This document shows positions 36,305 to 49,002 of a DNA stretch of 64,000 nucleotides, one piece after another (position 1 is the first letter of the stretch; the number at the start of each line of letters is the position of its first letter). This DNA is from Utricularia gibba (taxonomy: Eukaryota > Streptophyta > Magnoliopsida > Lamiales > Lentibulariaceae). The stretch lies in the NCBI GenBank assembly GCA_002189035.1, contig CM007989.1, positions 496,001 to 560,000 of the forward strand, in the 5' to 3' direction. The notes beneath the pieces were generated by a model, which was not told where the DNA came from, made no database searches, and saw only the letters and a program-made list of their open reading frames with translations. The position numbers were made by a program, and so were the translations under genes.

Positions 36305-37816
36305 TCTGCAAATTGACGAATTAAGTTTCTCCAACCCTAACCTTAAATTCCATATTCAACATTATAATTACAGGTAACCAATCAGCAGCATAACCATCAG
36401 AAGCAAGACAGCTAAAAAAGTGAATGATGATGAAGCAACATTCAAAATTAATGAGCATGAAAATGACACAGACGTTGCTACTTTAGAGCAACACAATGCA
36501 AATCCACAGCTTATGGATCATCCGAAACTGTTATCCCCTGGTAAACCAAAAACACACGAGGATCGTTAATCTTTAAATGCTACCGGAATCAGAAAAGAAA
36601 CTTCCGAAAACTGCCGATGGATTATGACAAGATAAGCCGATGTGCTGCGATGGCGGGAAACAGGCAGTGACTTCTGGCGCTCGCAAATGCCCAAGTAGCT
36701 GGAGAGCGAAAAGAGTGCATTTGAACTTATGATCATTATATACAATGGGCTCATAGTTTCAGAGCTCGAATCCAACTTGATCCAAATATGTACATGAGCC
36801 TCCTTTCTCAATCAGTGGTTAGGCCCATCAGTGATTCACTAAAAATATGTAGATGGGCCTCATTAGTCAATCAGTGATTCACTAATGGGCCCGTGGGCTT
36901 GGACAGCGCAAGCCAAGGCCTGAACATTTATAAAATAAAAAAAAGTTTTTCGAATTTATACTTTTTTATTTAACTAATTTAGTAAATGTTTAATTAATGG
37001 AAATGTAACAGAAATGATTTAATTAATTAAGTTTAAATAAATATGATATAGAGAAATTATTTTGAAAATATTTAATTAATGAAATTAAAATTGAAATTAA
37101 GTGGTATTAAAATAAAACATTTTATAATAATAATATTTTTAAACTCATATATACTGCCAGTTTCACTCTGTAGATTCCCATGGCGGACGACGGAAAGCGA
37201 TTCACCTTCGGCACTGCTCTCCCATCAAAGCAATGAATGTTTTTTGGCATCTCATTCCCTAGAAATCGTTATCTTGGTTGTCGCTATGGTTCATTGATTG
37301 TGTTGTTGACAAGAGTTGCCTGAGGGCTGCCCTGTATGCGGATGGCGTTTCAATTTTTGGTCGCTTATGGGCTCTTGGCCTCTGGGAAGTTCAGTATGTG
37401 CTCTCCTTCCGTAAGCAACCATTCTATAATAGTCATTTATGTGTATTGTAATGTGTGTATTTGAAGGGGCAACGCATATCTGTCTCATAATCTTGTATAA
37501 TAGAGCACAGCATGTCCTTAGCTCCGAAAACCTTGTTGATGACTGAAGAAAAATTGTACTGTGGATTCAGAGATTAGTGATAACTGGTGTGAATGTGAAC
37601 TATTCACATGTAGTGAATAGCTGGGCTGCATCTCTAAGGATGTTGTAAGTTGCTTTACTTATCTTCGTCATCTTCTGCAAATATTTTAGTGGATTGCTGT
37701 GTTTCTCTGTTGTACTATAGGGAATTTTATAACACATATATGGAATAGATTGATGCTAACATGCTTACATTTTGTGAAGTATGCAATCTATGTAGGAATA
37801 TGTGCTTGGCCTGTTC
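36305..37816. other. Spacer between the uncharacterised gene and the DUF6821 gene
   Basis: Holds the promoter of the 36.3-kb gene, including GGCCCA/TGGGCC motifs (about 36810-36895) inside a locally duplicated stretch. It also holds AT-rich DNA at 36920-37140. At 37180 a short frame starts MADDGKRFTFGTALPSKQ and then stops. A further open stretch near 37335-37410 (RAALYADGVSIFGRLWALGL) looks protein-like, but I cannot link it to a family. Possibly a decayed gene. Confidence 0.35.
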
Positions 37817-38628
37817 TCAAACTGTCCCTTTATAATAACCACCACAAATGATCCGGGCTCTGGTAACCCGCGCTCCCCTACTAGCTGCCATAATTGTGCT
37901 TGCTTGATGAACTCTCCGATTCTTGGCCTACAAAACCAGTCCATCATTATCATCAATAAATAGAAAGTAGCCTTGATCATATCAGTGGCGCTAATGAAAT
38001 TCAATTTTTTGAATTTGTGCAGTGTGGTGTGTGATATACACAGTCTGATCTAATGTAAAGCAACCTGGGGATGGGAGTGGATGGGAAAGTGAGGCTTTTG
38101 ATTCTGGGGATGATCCCTGTTATTGCTGTTGTTGGTGAAGATGAGGATGCAGAGAGCTGCGGCAGCCACTCCAAGAGAAGAGATGGCAGAAACACTCCAC
38201 TTCCATATGTTGAAATCACCTCCTCCTCCACGGCTGCTCTGAGTATCATAATCATCATGACCCATGATGTCCAAATGAAACGGTGACTCGAATTCAATCA
38301 GCGGAGGCAGTATCCCCCTGGATTTGGGTGACTCCACCTTGATCACCATCTCCTCCTTTTGCTGATTGGTGAAGAATACTTGTGAAACAGGGTCATCCTC
38401 TTCCTTAGCTTGTCCAATAGAATCGGCACAAGGGGGAGGCAGGGGCGGGGGTATAATAGTATCGACGAATTGTGGGCAGATAAAGTGATCTGCTTGGGAG
38501 TTCAAGATCGTGGAGGAATAGATCATCATCTTGATGTTCACCCCTTCCTCCTCCTCATCACCACCCTTGATCTGCTCATCTGGGAGAAGCTCCCAGTCAT
38601 CCAGATCAAGAAGGTCGCTCTGATTCAT
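37817..38628 (-). CDS. DUF6821-type single-pass membrane protein
   Basis: Two exons: 38628-38065 (188 codons) and 37927-37817 (36 codons plus stop), joined by a phase-0 GT-AG intron. The start MNQSDLLDLDDWELLPDEQ was chosen because the acidic DDWELLPD motif opens this plant family; the longer upstream frame has a different character. The middle is acidic and Pro-rich. Near the end of exon 1, FNIWKWSVSAIS leads into a hydrophobic segment SLGVAAAALCILIF, giving a membrane anchor about 50-60 residues from the C-terminus. Exon 2 ends with the family's tail pattern, ASRGARVTRARIICGGYYKG, close to the RGVPLTRAHITFGGYY form I expect. Function is unknown. The exon 2 assignment rests on that motif and on clean splice sites. 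Confidence 0.75.
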
Positions 38629-39399
38629 CTCGATCTGTTGAGAGAGAGCAGCGCTAGTGGATGAAAGAAAGCAACAAAGAGAAGAGAAAAGAAGATTCAT
38701 TCACCCAGAGGAGGAGGACCCGCCGGTAGCGTGGACCGGACCGCGAGAATAAAGATATTTGTTGTGGTGTGGAGGTGAAAGCAAGAAAAGAAAAGAAGAG
38801 TGTGTAGTTGGGACGGGACCCTACCTCCATGGGGGTCTCTTCTTATCTCTTCCAAGTGCTCCCACAACTTGACAATTGTCCGCAGCCGCCGATCACTCGG
38901 GATGAACATGAAAACCACAGTATACAGATATTCATAGAATGTTTTGGCTTCTCTGTGGCGTTTATGTCTACTCTAAAATTGCCAAGTTTTAAGTGTTTTG
39001 GGAAACCTGCAACACGTAGGCAATGATGAAGTTGCCCTTGCATTTGGTCAACCCTCAAGTTGTCTGAGCATTAACAAAGCTACCAGTAAGTGCGTTACCA
39101 CTCTACAGACAACCAGCCTTTGACTCTGAATGCCCCGGAACACAGAGGCTGCCAGTCAGTAAAAAATGGGGGTGCGTGAATCAAAACTGTATTTTTAATG
39201 GAGGCCCAAGTTTAAGATGGATTGAGCAAGAATGATGAAGACAAAGGGAACTCCAAGGATGAGAACGATGACAATGGGGGAGAATTGCGTATCACAGCTG
39301 ACTTATTTTCACCCAAGCATTACAATGAAAATAGCTAGTTGCTCTAGTTTTCTTCTCCAGAAATGCTGGGCTTCTCCTTTGACGTGATACAGCGTGTCA
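38629..39399. other. DUF6821 promoter and E2 3' region
   Basis: Upstream sequence of the DUF6821 gene and the 3' UTR of the ubiquitin E2 gene, both on the minus strand. Purine-rich stretches at 38780-38800. I see no further gene. Confidence 0.4.
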
Positions 39400-40550
<1,151 letters not shown>

Positions 40551-41401
40551 TAATATACTTTGTTTAGCAAGCTCCACGCAAGAACTCCTACCTAAGACAA
40601 CCGAAAAAAAAAATCGATTTCACAGAATGAGATCCAAAATAAACACCACATGTGACAAAAAAATCAGAAAATTTCAGGCGGATCCCAACAAACACAGAAA
40701 CCAAAGCAGGGGTTGTGCAATCTTACCTGATCGGGGAAAGGAGGCAAAATAACCTAGAGGTGGCTTACAACCAGTTGAATAACGATGTAGAAGAGGAAGA
40801 TCAAAGTGGAACCGGCCGCTCTTTATAGAATGGAAGGAATCCAGATAGCGGGTCCAGGCAAGAGTTCTAGAAAATTCGGCTGTCAATAAAGATAGATAAA
40901 AAAACGGATATGGCTACATACAGCCTGTGGCTATGGCGTCCAATCAACGCCATCCCTCATTTACGCCGCCCAATCCTCCATTATCATGCCGATCTTCAAC
41001 TCAAGGAATGTTCCGAAATGGATTTGTTCTGGAAACAAAAATCTCTTTTTGCTGCTTCCTTCCTTTAGCCGTACGTCGTCACATTCGTTTTTTCAAAAAG
41101 CTTGCGCCTTTTTCTGGCGATCTCGGTTCATGGAGTCAACTTGTAAAGAGGCTTCGAATCAGTAAACGGGCCGGACGGTTAAGGCCCAGGCCCAATTTCA
41201 TTTTGTTTCCTATATAATATCGCAAACACTGCGATTCTCGTTCTTCAGGGTACGGATTTAGGCTTGGGGAGGAGTAAGTTTCGTGTTTTTTTCTCCTCTT
41301 CTTTGATCGGCGATCTCTTTATCTATATGTTGATTACATGATCGGTTTTTTGGTGTGAATTGTATGTTTCCTTCATCTTCGCAGTCGCATTCAGTGGAGG
41401 G
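40551..41401. other. E2 promoter and upstream relic of the RPL10 pseudogene
   Basis: Divergent spacer. On the right it keeps what looks like the promoter and 5' UTR of the RPL10 pseudogene. Site II motifs AACGGGCCGG and GGCCCAGGCCCAA lie at about 41166-41198, then a 5' UTR intron from GTAAGTTT (about 41274) to TTCGCAG (about 41386). No other gene is seen. Confidence 0.5.
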
Positions 41402-42095
41402 ATGCTTTATAGCGCCTGCGATATGCTACCGTCTGATTAAAAACAATTGCATGTAACAGTACGTGACAAAGTTTTCTGGGAAGGATGATTTCCATCTCAG
41501 GGTTAGGTTCATCCTGTTCATGTGCTTTGTATCAACAAGATGCTTCCTTGTGGTGGAGGGGATAGGCTCCTGACTGGCATGAGAGGCGCCTTCGGTAATC
41601 CTCGGGGCACTGTCCTCGTGTGGCCATCCATCAAGTTCTTCTCTCTGTCCGCTGCAAGGATGCTGCTGGTAATAATGCCTAGGAGGCTGCCCGCTTCGTG
41701 CCAAGTTCAAGTTCCCCGGTAGAAAGACAGATCATTGTCAACAGAAAATGGTACATTCTTGACCTTGCTCTGTTACATTTTATACGACCCACGTTACAGT
41801 AGCTCGAAAAAACATGCACTATGCTACCCCAATGCTGTTTTTAACATTGAGTCAGGTGTGTATCCTTCAGGTGTTTCACTAAATTCAACGGGAATGATTA
41901 CATTAAGTGGAAATCAGAGAACCAGATTGCACCGGGTGGTGTTAACGGCAAGGTTGTTCATTCAAACACCTTGTCCTTTTCTCAATTTTTGGTTTGCTTT
42001 TGTAAAAAAGGTAGCTGGAGTTTGTGTATTCCTTTTTGCAGCGTTTTGGATGTCATGGCCCGTTGGCCGACAGACGCTTTGGAAAGACCCGCTGT
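41402..42095 (+). pseudogene. RPL10: Degenerate ribosomal protein L10 (uL16) pseudogene that keeps its introns
   Basis: Fragments of cytosolic ribosomal protein L10/uL16 in order. A start resembling RRPARCYRQIKNN (41402-41446) joins directly to [20 protein letters not shown], so about 55 codons are missing. Next come [29 protein letters not shown] and [20 protein letters not shown], then a stop and a frameshift, and AKFKFPGR. An intron (41751-41870) leads to FTKFNGNDYIKWKSENQIAP (41871-41952), and a second intron (41953-42041) leads to GCHGPLADRRFGK (from 42042). Frameshifts, a stop and the deletion make it non-coding for L10. Its retained introns, 5' UTR intron and promoter motifs show it arose by DNA duplication and not by retrotransposition. 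Confidence 0.85.
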
Positions 42096-42428
42096 TTCAC
42101 ATCACTCATTCTACATCCCTGTTAAGTCTAGGCAACTTTGATCTTCCCTTCTTGTGGATACATTTTCTAGTGGAATGCATCACTGTTAGCCAAATCTTCT
42201 CCCCTCTTCGACTCCTGATTTAATCCCCATCAACTTACAGAGAAAGAAATAAATCCAATACTTAATCAGGTTGATTGATACAGGAAGCACAACACTACTC
42301 TGGTAAGCTGTAAAGAACGAACGAGTTCTACAATATGGCTACTGGCTTCATCATCTGTCAAGTCTTGATAGAAATGTATATAGGATACGGACGATATTTC
42401 ACAAGCAATCCAGTGCCCATCTTCCTGC
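42096..42428. other. Convergent spacer
   Basis: 3' side of the RPL10 relic and 3' UTR of the KH-domain gene. I see no coding signal. Confidence 0.4.
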
Positions 42429-44393
42429 CTACCAGCTGGTCTTTGGGCGCTTTATTCCACTGGTGCTGAAGGGAGAAACACTGCCGCTTGGCTGGGGGCT
42501 TTCTTCTCCCACATTCCTCAGCATTGCAAGCTCCCTCAGCTGCTCTCTTTTGTATACATCCTGAGACTCGTCCTGCATCTCAGCCATCAAAGACTTAGCT
42601 GCATGGAAGGAGCAAAACACAAGCAAAAGCAGCATCAGAACATACCACAGGCTTGAGCAGATCTTCAATGATTTCCTTTGCTTGTTTCAGCCTCAGCTCT
42701 ACGACACTCGCCGGAACTTGCACCGCTTCGGCTTCGATCAGAATATGCAACGGCTCGTTGAGGTGCTCATATCCTGGTTTACCCCTCAGAGTCTCCTCCT
42801 TCAGTGATCAAAGTCATTACCAGTGAGAAGAATTCAGCTAAAACTGCTTATTTTGACCTGTTTCAGGAACCATTACCTTCTCCACGTCCTTCACTGAACC
42901 TCTTCCCCGGATAAAAACGCGACAGCCAGTGGATGCCTCCACTCGCTTGAGGGAATTGCCTCGGGGACCAAGAAGCCGCCCCACGAAGTTAAACTGTTGA
43001 CAAGTAGTCAATCAACCAGCCTTAGTTCCAGAAAATGATCAAGAAGCACAGGGGTAGAATGCACTGTCAGGAACATACATTGGGGTACACATCCACAGGG
43101 ATATCAAGCCGTAGTGTTCTCTTCACAGGGAAGGAACTTGGACTCCCGGGTGGCCTCCAGTCCATGGACATTCCCTCAAGACCACTTAACCGCTGCTAGC
43201 AAGATTCTCAGGTTTAGTTTAGTCAAGGCACCATGGATAACTACTTGATGATGCAAGTGTGATAATGAATGAAGTTTTTCCTCACCTCTGATTGAAGACC
43301 ACTCCAGCCATTCCAGTTCAAGCTGCCAGCTCCAGCACTAGGAGCCATCACATCTAAGGAAGATAAGGCACTGGGACTACCCAGCTGTAGTATGTCGTAG
43401 TTGCTGAATGCATGGTTTGAGATTCTTCCAGAAACTCTCATTATTTCTGCAAATTGACAGATAGTTCACATTCCAGAATGAAAGGGAAACCGAAGTGTGT
43501 AGCACAGAAGTAGAACGACAGTCATTTACTAGGCTGGATCCTACTTACGGTTTGATCATTTGCATAGAAACAGCAGTGAAGCTAAGGAATCTGTCTAATG
43601 CAACTTCAGAGTTCAAAAGGAGTGCAAGAATCCTTTCTAATGAACAAGATCAGCATCTCATAAAAATGGGAAATCTTGTTTGTCTACAAAAACACACTAA
43701 CACAAGCCTAAATTCGACTAAGAAAGTGTTAGAGTACAAGTGCACTTCATATTAAGAAAAACGAGTTGACGGCAATAATCACAACATTCCAAAAGGACAA
43801 TTCAGCTCTGCTGCGAACAGGGAAAAAGTAAAACACCACAGCTAGAAAGCTTTTGTATCATTAAACACACGGCTTGAGACTCAACGCTCCCTACCAAACA
43901 GCAACCACCACCAGTACTTATAATTCTTGTGCAAGTGATAAGGTTGAATAGTAAATATAATTAAATTTTTTTGATGAGAAGAGAAGGGTGATTCAATCAA
44001 TTCGAACTGAATTAAACATCAAAAGGAATCAGGGGCACAGCTAACAAAAATGTCTGTGAAAATTGAGGTAGCAGAGCCAGAAGCATTAATGGAGTGCCTG
44101 AAATTCTGAAAGCAGATGCGAAAGTTAATCTGCAAAACTAACCTTGGTCCAAAAGACGACTGCAAAATGGAAGAACTTGCATGAACGGCGCAAGCTTCTG
44201 CCTTTCAGATAGCAACTCAGCCAAATACTGGCTGCAGCGAATCCACGCCACATCAGTAACCCAAAATCTTGAACCAGAAACATTAGAATAAACACCCCAA
44301 TTACCTCTCGACATCGGAGTTACTCCTCGGATGAGGAGAAGGGATGCTCCTTGCAGGCGAATAGTTCGGATTTTGAGGGTATAAATTAGCCAT
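42429..44393 (-). CDS. QUAKING-like (STAR) KH-domain RNA-binding protein
   Basis: Single KH-domain STAR-type RNA-binding protein, related to the plant SPIN1-like/QUAKING-like group. The start [20 protein letters not shown] is at 44393. A short first intron splits the Ser codon of [10 protein letters not shown]. The N-terminal dimerisation (Qua1-like) region reads [20 protein letters not shown]. The exon at about 43260-43440 reads [20 protein letters not shown]. The KH core follows: [11 protein letters not shown], then [20 protein letters not shown] with its GPRG loop, and [16 protein letters not shown]. After [15 protein letters not shown] come a Qua2-like helix ([18 protein letters not shown]) and [18 protein letters not shown]. 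It ends [10 protein letters not shown]. All parts of the family are present and the frame is intact. Likely roles are mRNA processing or flowering control. Confidence 0.9.
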
Positions 44394-45747
44394 GGTTTCA
44401 GAACATGTATAAGGGAAGCCCTCGACAATCTACCAACGAAAGAAGGGAAGATACATAGTCAGCAAGTATTGAAAAAGAGAATCTTGCATCGTAAAAAGGT
44501 AAGGAGTGAATCAAATCAGGAAACGAACTAGACTCTTGTTCTGTTTTTCCTTTCCACTCCGACAGCGGACACTGGTATGGAAACCCTGCTGGTACAGGAG
44601 GGACACCGTAAAAACACAAAAAGAATCGAGGAAAAGGGGCACCCTTTTTCCAAGCTTTGATGAACTGGAAGAGGGTCGAATAGCAGTGGTGGCAAACAGA
44701 GAATCCATCAAGGCTTGACGCCTTTTCCCAGGTCAAAATTCGATTTTCACCACGATTCATTTTACAACTTACAGCAAGAGTACAGTTTACCTGGTGACAG
44801 TGTTTTGTACATGGGGTGGCGGTAGATGAGACAAGAGCTATTCCGCGGGTCGAGGCTTCAATGCAGTTCGCCAAATGCCAGCGATGGTTTCCTTTAACGC
44901 CATCTTCTACTTCTCTGTGCCCGGACCGTAAAATCAGGCGTTTCATAATCCGTGACCCCTACACCTCCATCCACCATCGTTTCCATTCTTTTGCAACTCC
45001 AGCGTTCACAATGATGCATCCAAAAACCCATACCCCAGCAACTCCACTGTTCATAAAGACACATCCAAAAACCCATTACCCAACACGTTCTTGATCCCCT
45101 TTCTAATCCCAAAACTCCCATTCATCGATCACCAAGCAACAAACAAGCATCATAGGTCACTTGTCTTCCCTGATAGCCTATTATATTGACCATTATCACA
45201 TGAACTCCCTCAAATTATTCTCCTTATACTCTGCAATAATTTCAAGTATCCCCAGTAGCTCCTAACCGTTCACATGGGGTATACCTACCCCTAGTTTGAT
45301 TACCTCCATTTATTTGTTTTATTACATTGATCTTGTTGTTTCGTATCTGGAAAATTCATTGCAACGCCAACTTATGAAATTATGAGGTGCCCATTTTAAA
45401 GACATTTAACTAAAGGGTCACCCTTAGTGCCATTAAATAAGTCATAAAGGATCTGCTCTAGAACACACATGTTCTTGGACAAGAAACTAAGGGGAAAAAA
45501 TTGTAATAAATACCATTGAATAATTTAATTTCCTTTTTCTTTTTCTTTGTAGCTGTTAGTTGAGTCTCTGTTATGTCACTTTTGCCTGTACTTATTCAGC
45601 TGTTGGTTGAAACTTGAAAATCTGATTGAACTGAACGACAAGTGCTGCTGCAATCGCAGAGATCAAATTCTTCACCCCAGGGATCAAAGCAAAGAAAGAA
45701 TTGAATGGAATGGAAAAAAAGTGCTACTGATAAGGAGGTGAATTCGG
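44394..45747. other. KH-gene promoter and spacer to the DUF1191 gene
   Basis: 1.35 kb. Contains the upstream region of the KH gene, a 45-base tandem duplication (listed separately) and AT-rich DNA around 45180-45560. Long open frames on the minus strand at 44398-44946 show no similarity that I recognise. Confidence 0.4.
44993..45082. repeat. Two-copy 45-bp tandem repeat
   Basis: Unit 1 (44993-45037) and unit 2 (45038-45082) both begin GCAACTCCA, share CATCCAAAAACCCAT and end in ACCCA. They differ at roughly nine positions. They are adjacent with no spacer. Confidence 0.8.
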
Positions 45748-46672
45748 CTACGGTACAAACTCTGTTTCAATCGCTGGCCTTGTCCGAGTCTCCGCCGCTA
45801 CCGGTGCCTTCGTGCCACCCACGTTGGTCATCGGTAAGGGGACTCCCCCTTCTGCGGCCGCTTCCATTTGCCGGATCTTCTTCCGCCGGAGGCAGCCTAT
45901 TAAGAATGAAATGGTGACTGCTAATAGAACAAGCAGTGCTAGTCCCCGATCACTGAGCCAAGGATAATCCACAATCTCCGGTTGTTACCGGTGCGATGCT
46001 CCGGATAAGGAGGAGGGGGAGGAGGAGGAGGAGAGGTGGCAGGAGGAGGGAAAGTGAGGATTCAGTGACAATGGAGAAATGGCCTTGGTTATTAGTCAAG
46101 CAACTGTTTTGATTCACCACATCACTGAGTTCAAGAGAGCCATTCAAGCTAAAGTAAGCACACATAGATGGGGATCCATGGTGAAGAACCAAATCTGAGA
46201 ATGTGACTGAAATGGGCTGATTCAAAGCTCGAATGTCGAGCAGGGGTAAGTTCTGAGCAGACAAATTAGAGGCATCATAAGCTAAAACAGCAATAACAGG
46301 GGACAAGAAGGTGTGGCCAGGAGGCAAATGGTAGTAGTAAGAAGACCAGTTACCCAAATTTAGGTACACCAGAGCGAGTCTCTCAACATAGGGATGAACC
46401 ACAACGCCCGCCGGAATGTTAAACTCGTGGTACCCAGAAAACCCCCTCCGCCACAAACTGCCGCTCCTCAACCGCAGCGCCGCCACCCGAATGCCGGTCA
46501 AATTGGAAGGGGACTGTCCTTCATAAACAGTTCCAGTCCTTGGCCTGGCAAAAGCCCTAAAGGCGTAATCTTGAAGCAGAGTATCAAGCTCATTTCTAGG
46601 AACTAGATCTCCAGAGTGTTGACCAGAAACCAGATGAAGAAGAAGAAGAAGAAGTAGAAGAACGAGGAGCAT
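45748..46672 (-). CDS. DUF1191 membrane protein, two single-base frame breaks
   Basis: Plant-specific, probably plasma-membrane or endomembrane protein of unknown function (DUF1191). Start MLLVLLLLLLLLHLVSG is a signal peptide. The conserved ectodomain follows: NELDTLLQDYAFRAFARPRT, then SNLTGIRVAALRLRSGSL and EFNIPAGVVVHPYVERLALV. Next come NLGNWSSYYYHLPPGH, LLDIRALNQPISVTFSD and NQGHFSIVTESSLS. A Pro-rich linker and a membrane helix (WIILGSVIGG, LALLVLLAVTISFLIGC) precede a basic cytoplasmic tail. The linker needs one base near 46049 (CCC for CCCC) and the start of the helix one base near 45945 (GGGG for GGGGG). With both the total is exactly 308 codons. Without them the protein would lose its anchor. 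Confidence 0.87.
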
Positions 46673-48120
46673 TGATAGAAAAACAGATGGCCCAGGATTC
46701 AGAAGCCTTTTTCTCCAGACAGAAAGCAAGATAACAAAAACTCCTCGCCACCCATGTGGATTCAGAGCTGCTACAGTAGAAATGCAGATCAAATGACCTC
46801 AGATTCGCCGAAAACACCCATAAAAACTTGCTCTTTTCTTGGCATCACAGAGATTCCTGCTCCCGGCCCCCAAAGTGAAGGTTAAAAAATAAATAAATGA
46901 AAAAGAAAAAGGCAAGGCAACAAATAAATAAATGGCGAAGCAACCAACCCAACCCACAGCTGTGCTCCGGGCGCCCCCCACCGGAGATTCTTCAAATTCG
47001 TTTATACTAAAACACCTAGCCAATAACAGCACTCCACGTCAGCATCTAACGGAAAATAGAAAAATAATAAATGAGATATTGCTATAACAATCGCATTGAT
47101 GTGACCCCCAATTTATTTATTTATAGCAATTTAGAAATTAAGCGACGCGTGTGATTTGATCATTAAGACACGAGATAACGACCGGCGACTTCAAACCGTA
47201 TTTTTTCCTATGAAAATTAAAATCTTAAAAAAAAGTCAATAATCATTTTTCTAAAAGCAACTTTTTCTCTATTATTAAATTAAAATTAGTTTCTTTTCCG
47301 TATAAACCGTCAATTTAATACACACAACTTTATCCAATCCCATCATCATATTGTCTCTACGAGAATAATCATTTTTTTAAACCATAAATTTATTATTATA
47401 ATTAGATTCCAAAAACTAATTTCTCCATATTCAATTTTACAAAAAAAAAAAAAAAGAAAGGAAGAAGAAATTGGAAGCATAAGAATTGTACCTTGTGGGT
47501 GGTGCAGTGTCGCATGAATTTCACCTAGGTATAGAGTAGATAAACCTATGCCTATAATCGATAGTAAGATAAACCTCAACCAGAACGTTGAGTTTTCAAG
47601 GGAGAAATGAGGATCTAATCCAAGAATAGATGAAAAAACCTTAAACAAATACCATATTGAGATAAGGAGAGAAGTTCTATAAATTTAATTAAAATTTATT
47701 ATTAAATATCAAAATTGAGTTCATTTCATTAGAATAATAATCTTTTTCAAATAGTTTAAATATAATTAATAAATCATTAAACTCAATTCAGTACATTATA
47801 GAAAATTTAATCCAACTACGTAATTAAATAAAAGAATTAATCCACACGGTGAGTGAAATATCATCAGCCCCAGGCCCAAGATCGTGGGCGTTAATTTGCG
47901 GGCTTATTACAGATGGCTACGGCCCAAACTTATGATCGGAATGATTTTTTTTTATTTTTTTTTGAAAAAATATGCTTATTTCTTTAATTTAAAAAAGAAA
48001 TAAAATACCACTGATTTCCTTACCTTCATCCTCCTTATCGCTTCCTCTACCATACAGGATGGATCTCTTCATTCTTCCGCCAAGTGGCTTCATTTCCATT
48101 GTATTTCCTCTGCACGTAAC
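46673..48120. other. Divergent intergenic region
   Basis: Promoters of the DUF1191 gene (-) and the plastid-type gene (+). It is AT-rich from about 47050 to 47860, with an A15-like run near 47440-47455. GGCCCA motifs at about 47872 and 47930 lie upstream of the rightward gene. No gene is recognised. Confidence 0.45.
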
Positions 48121-49002
48121 ATGGCGGCGGCGACTGCGGCGACTTGCTCGTTTCAGGGCACGCTTCTGCTTTCAGCCAACCAGAAACACAGACAGATAGC
48201 ACTCATCTCCATCAATGATGGATGGACAAGAAGAGCAAACAGGAAGCTTTTAACAAAATGTAGCAGAACCTTGGGGGATTTCATCGGTGGAGATCTCATC
48301 AGGCCGGATTTGGGAAGATGGTTATCGGACGTCGAGGAGCACAAGGCCATCGCCATTTACTCTCCACACGAGGGAGGGTATGAGGGCCGGTACCTCACAC
48401 GCCTCAAGTACAATGGATACCATTTCTTGAGCCTGTCAGCCCGAGGACTGGGCGATCCAGAGACTACCCTCACCAAGCTTCATCCAGTTTGCCCTGTAAG
48501 TATGCGTCAAGACAAAAATTACACATCTAGCATAGCTTATTATACATAGCACAGGATCATTTCCAGCATACACAAGATGCTTTTAGATAAGGCGAATGAA
48601 AGATGTCTTTCCTCACCAGAGAATGATTTTTTTTTTTTTTTTTTTTTGCTTCAGCCTAATCTGGGGAAGCAACCGATAGCCAGGTGGTATTTCCCTCCAG
48701 AGGTTGATTATAGGCTGTCCTTGCTTCCTCCAAATGCCAAAGGGCTGGTGGTCTGGATAATTGAAGCAAAGGTTTGCAGTTCCCAATATGTTGCTGCATG
48801 AAATGAATGGTATAACAGGAAAAGATAAATGCGTTACTGCTATATGTTTCAGGTGTTATCTAAGGCGGAGTTGCAGTTTCTTTCTATACTTCCATCACTG
48901 CGGCCACAAGTCAGGGTCATCGCAGAATGCGGCAACTGGAGAAAATTCATGTGGAAACCGCTGAAAGAAATTGCTGGACTGCCACCTACAGAGGAAACAT
49001 AG
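48121..49002 (+). CDS. Conserved plastid-targeted protein of unknown function
   Basis: Three exons, 48121-48495, 48655-48771 and 48853-49002, all joined in phase 0 and giving 213 residues. The N-terminus MAAATAATCSFQGTLLLSAN is Ser/Thr/Ala-rich with basic residues, typical of a chloroplast transit peptide. The conserved part reads LGRWLSDVEEHKAIAIYSPH, then GRYLTRLKYNGYHFLSLSAR and PNLGKQPIARWYFPPEVDYR. It continues LSLLPPNAKGLVVWIIEAK and ends ECGNWRKFMWKPLKEIAGLP. This pattern is that of a plant family annotated only as a domain of unknown function (possibly DUF7734, which I cannot confirm). Exon 2 is preceded by a run of about 20 T before its acceptor. Confidence 0.8.

Noticed and set aside
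41735-42223. A 162-codon plus-strand open frame
   Set aside because: It covers introns and the last exons of the RPL10 pseudogene in a different frame; the RPL10 motifs explain the region better.
44398-44946. A 182-codon minus-strand open frame upstream of the KH gene
   Set aside because: Its composition is not protein-like for any known family, and the position fits a KH-gene promoter or 5' UTR.
45748-45972. A separate small membrane-protein gene (MDYPWLSDRGLALLVLL...)
   Set aside because: It is the C-terminal helix and tail of the DUF1191 gene seen after two frame breaks; WIILGSVIGG joins on directly once one G is restored.
47346-47648. A 100-codon minus-strand open frame rich in Leu and Ile
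   Set aside because: It lies in AT-rich spacer with an A run and no recognisable domain or splice context.
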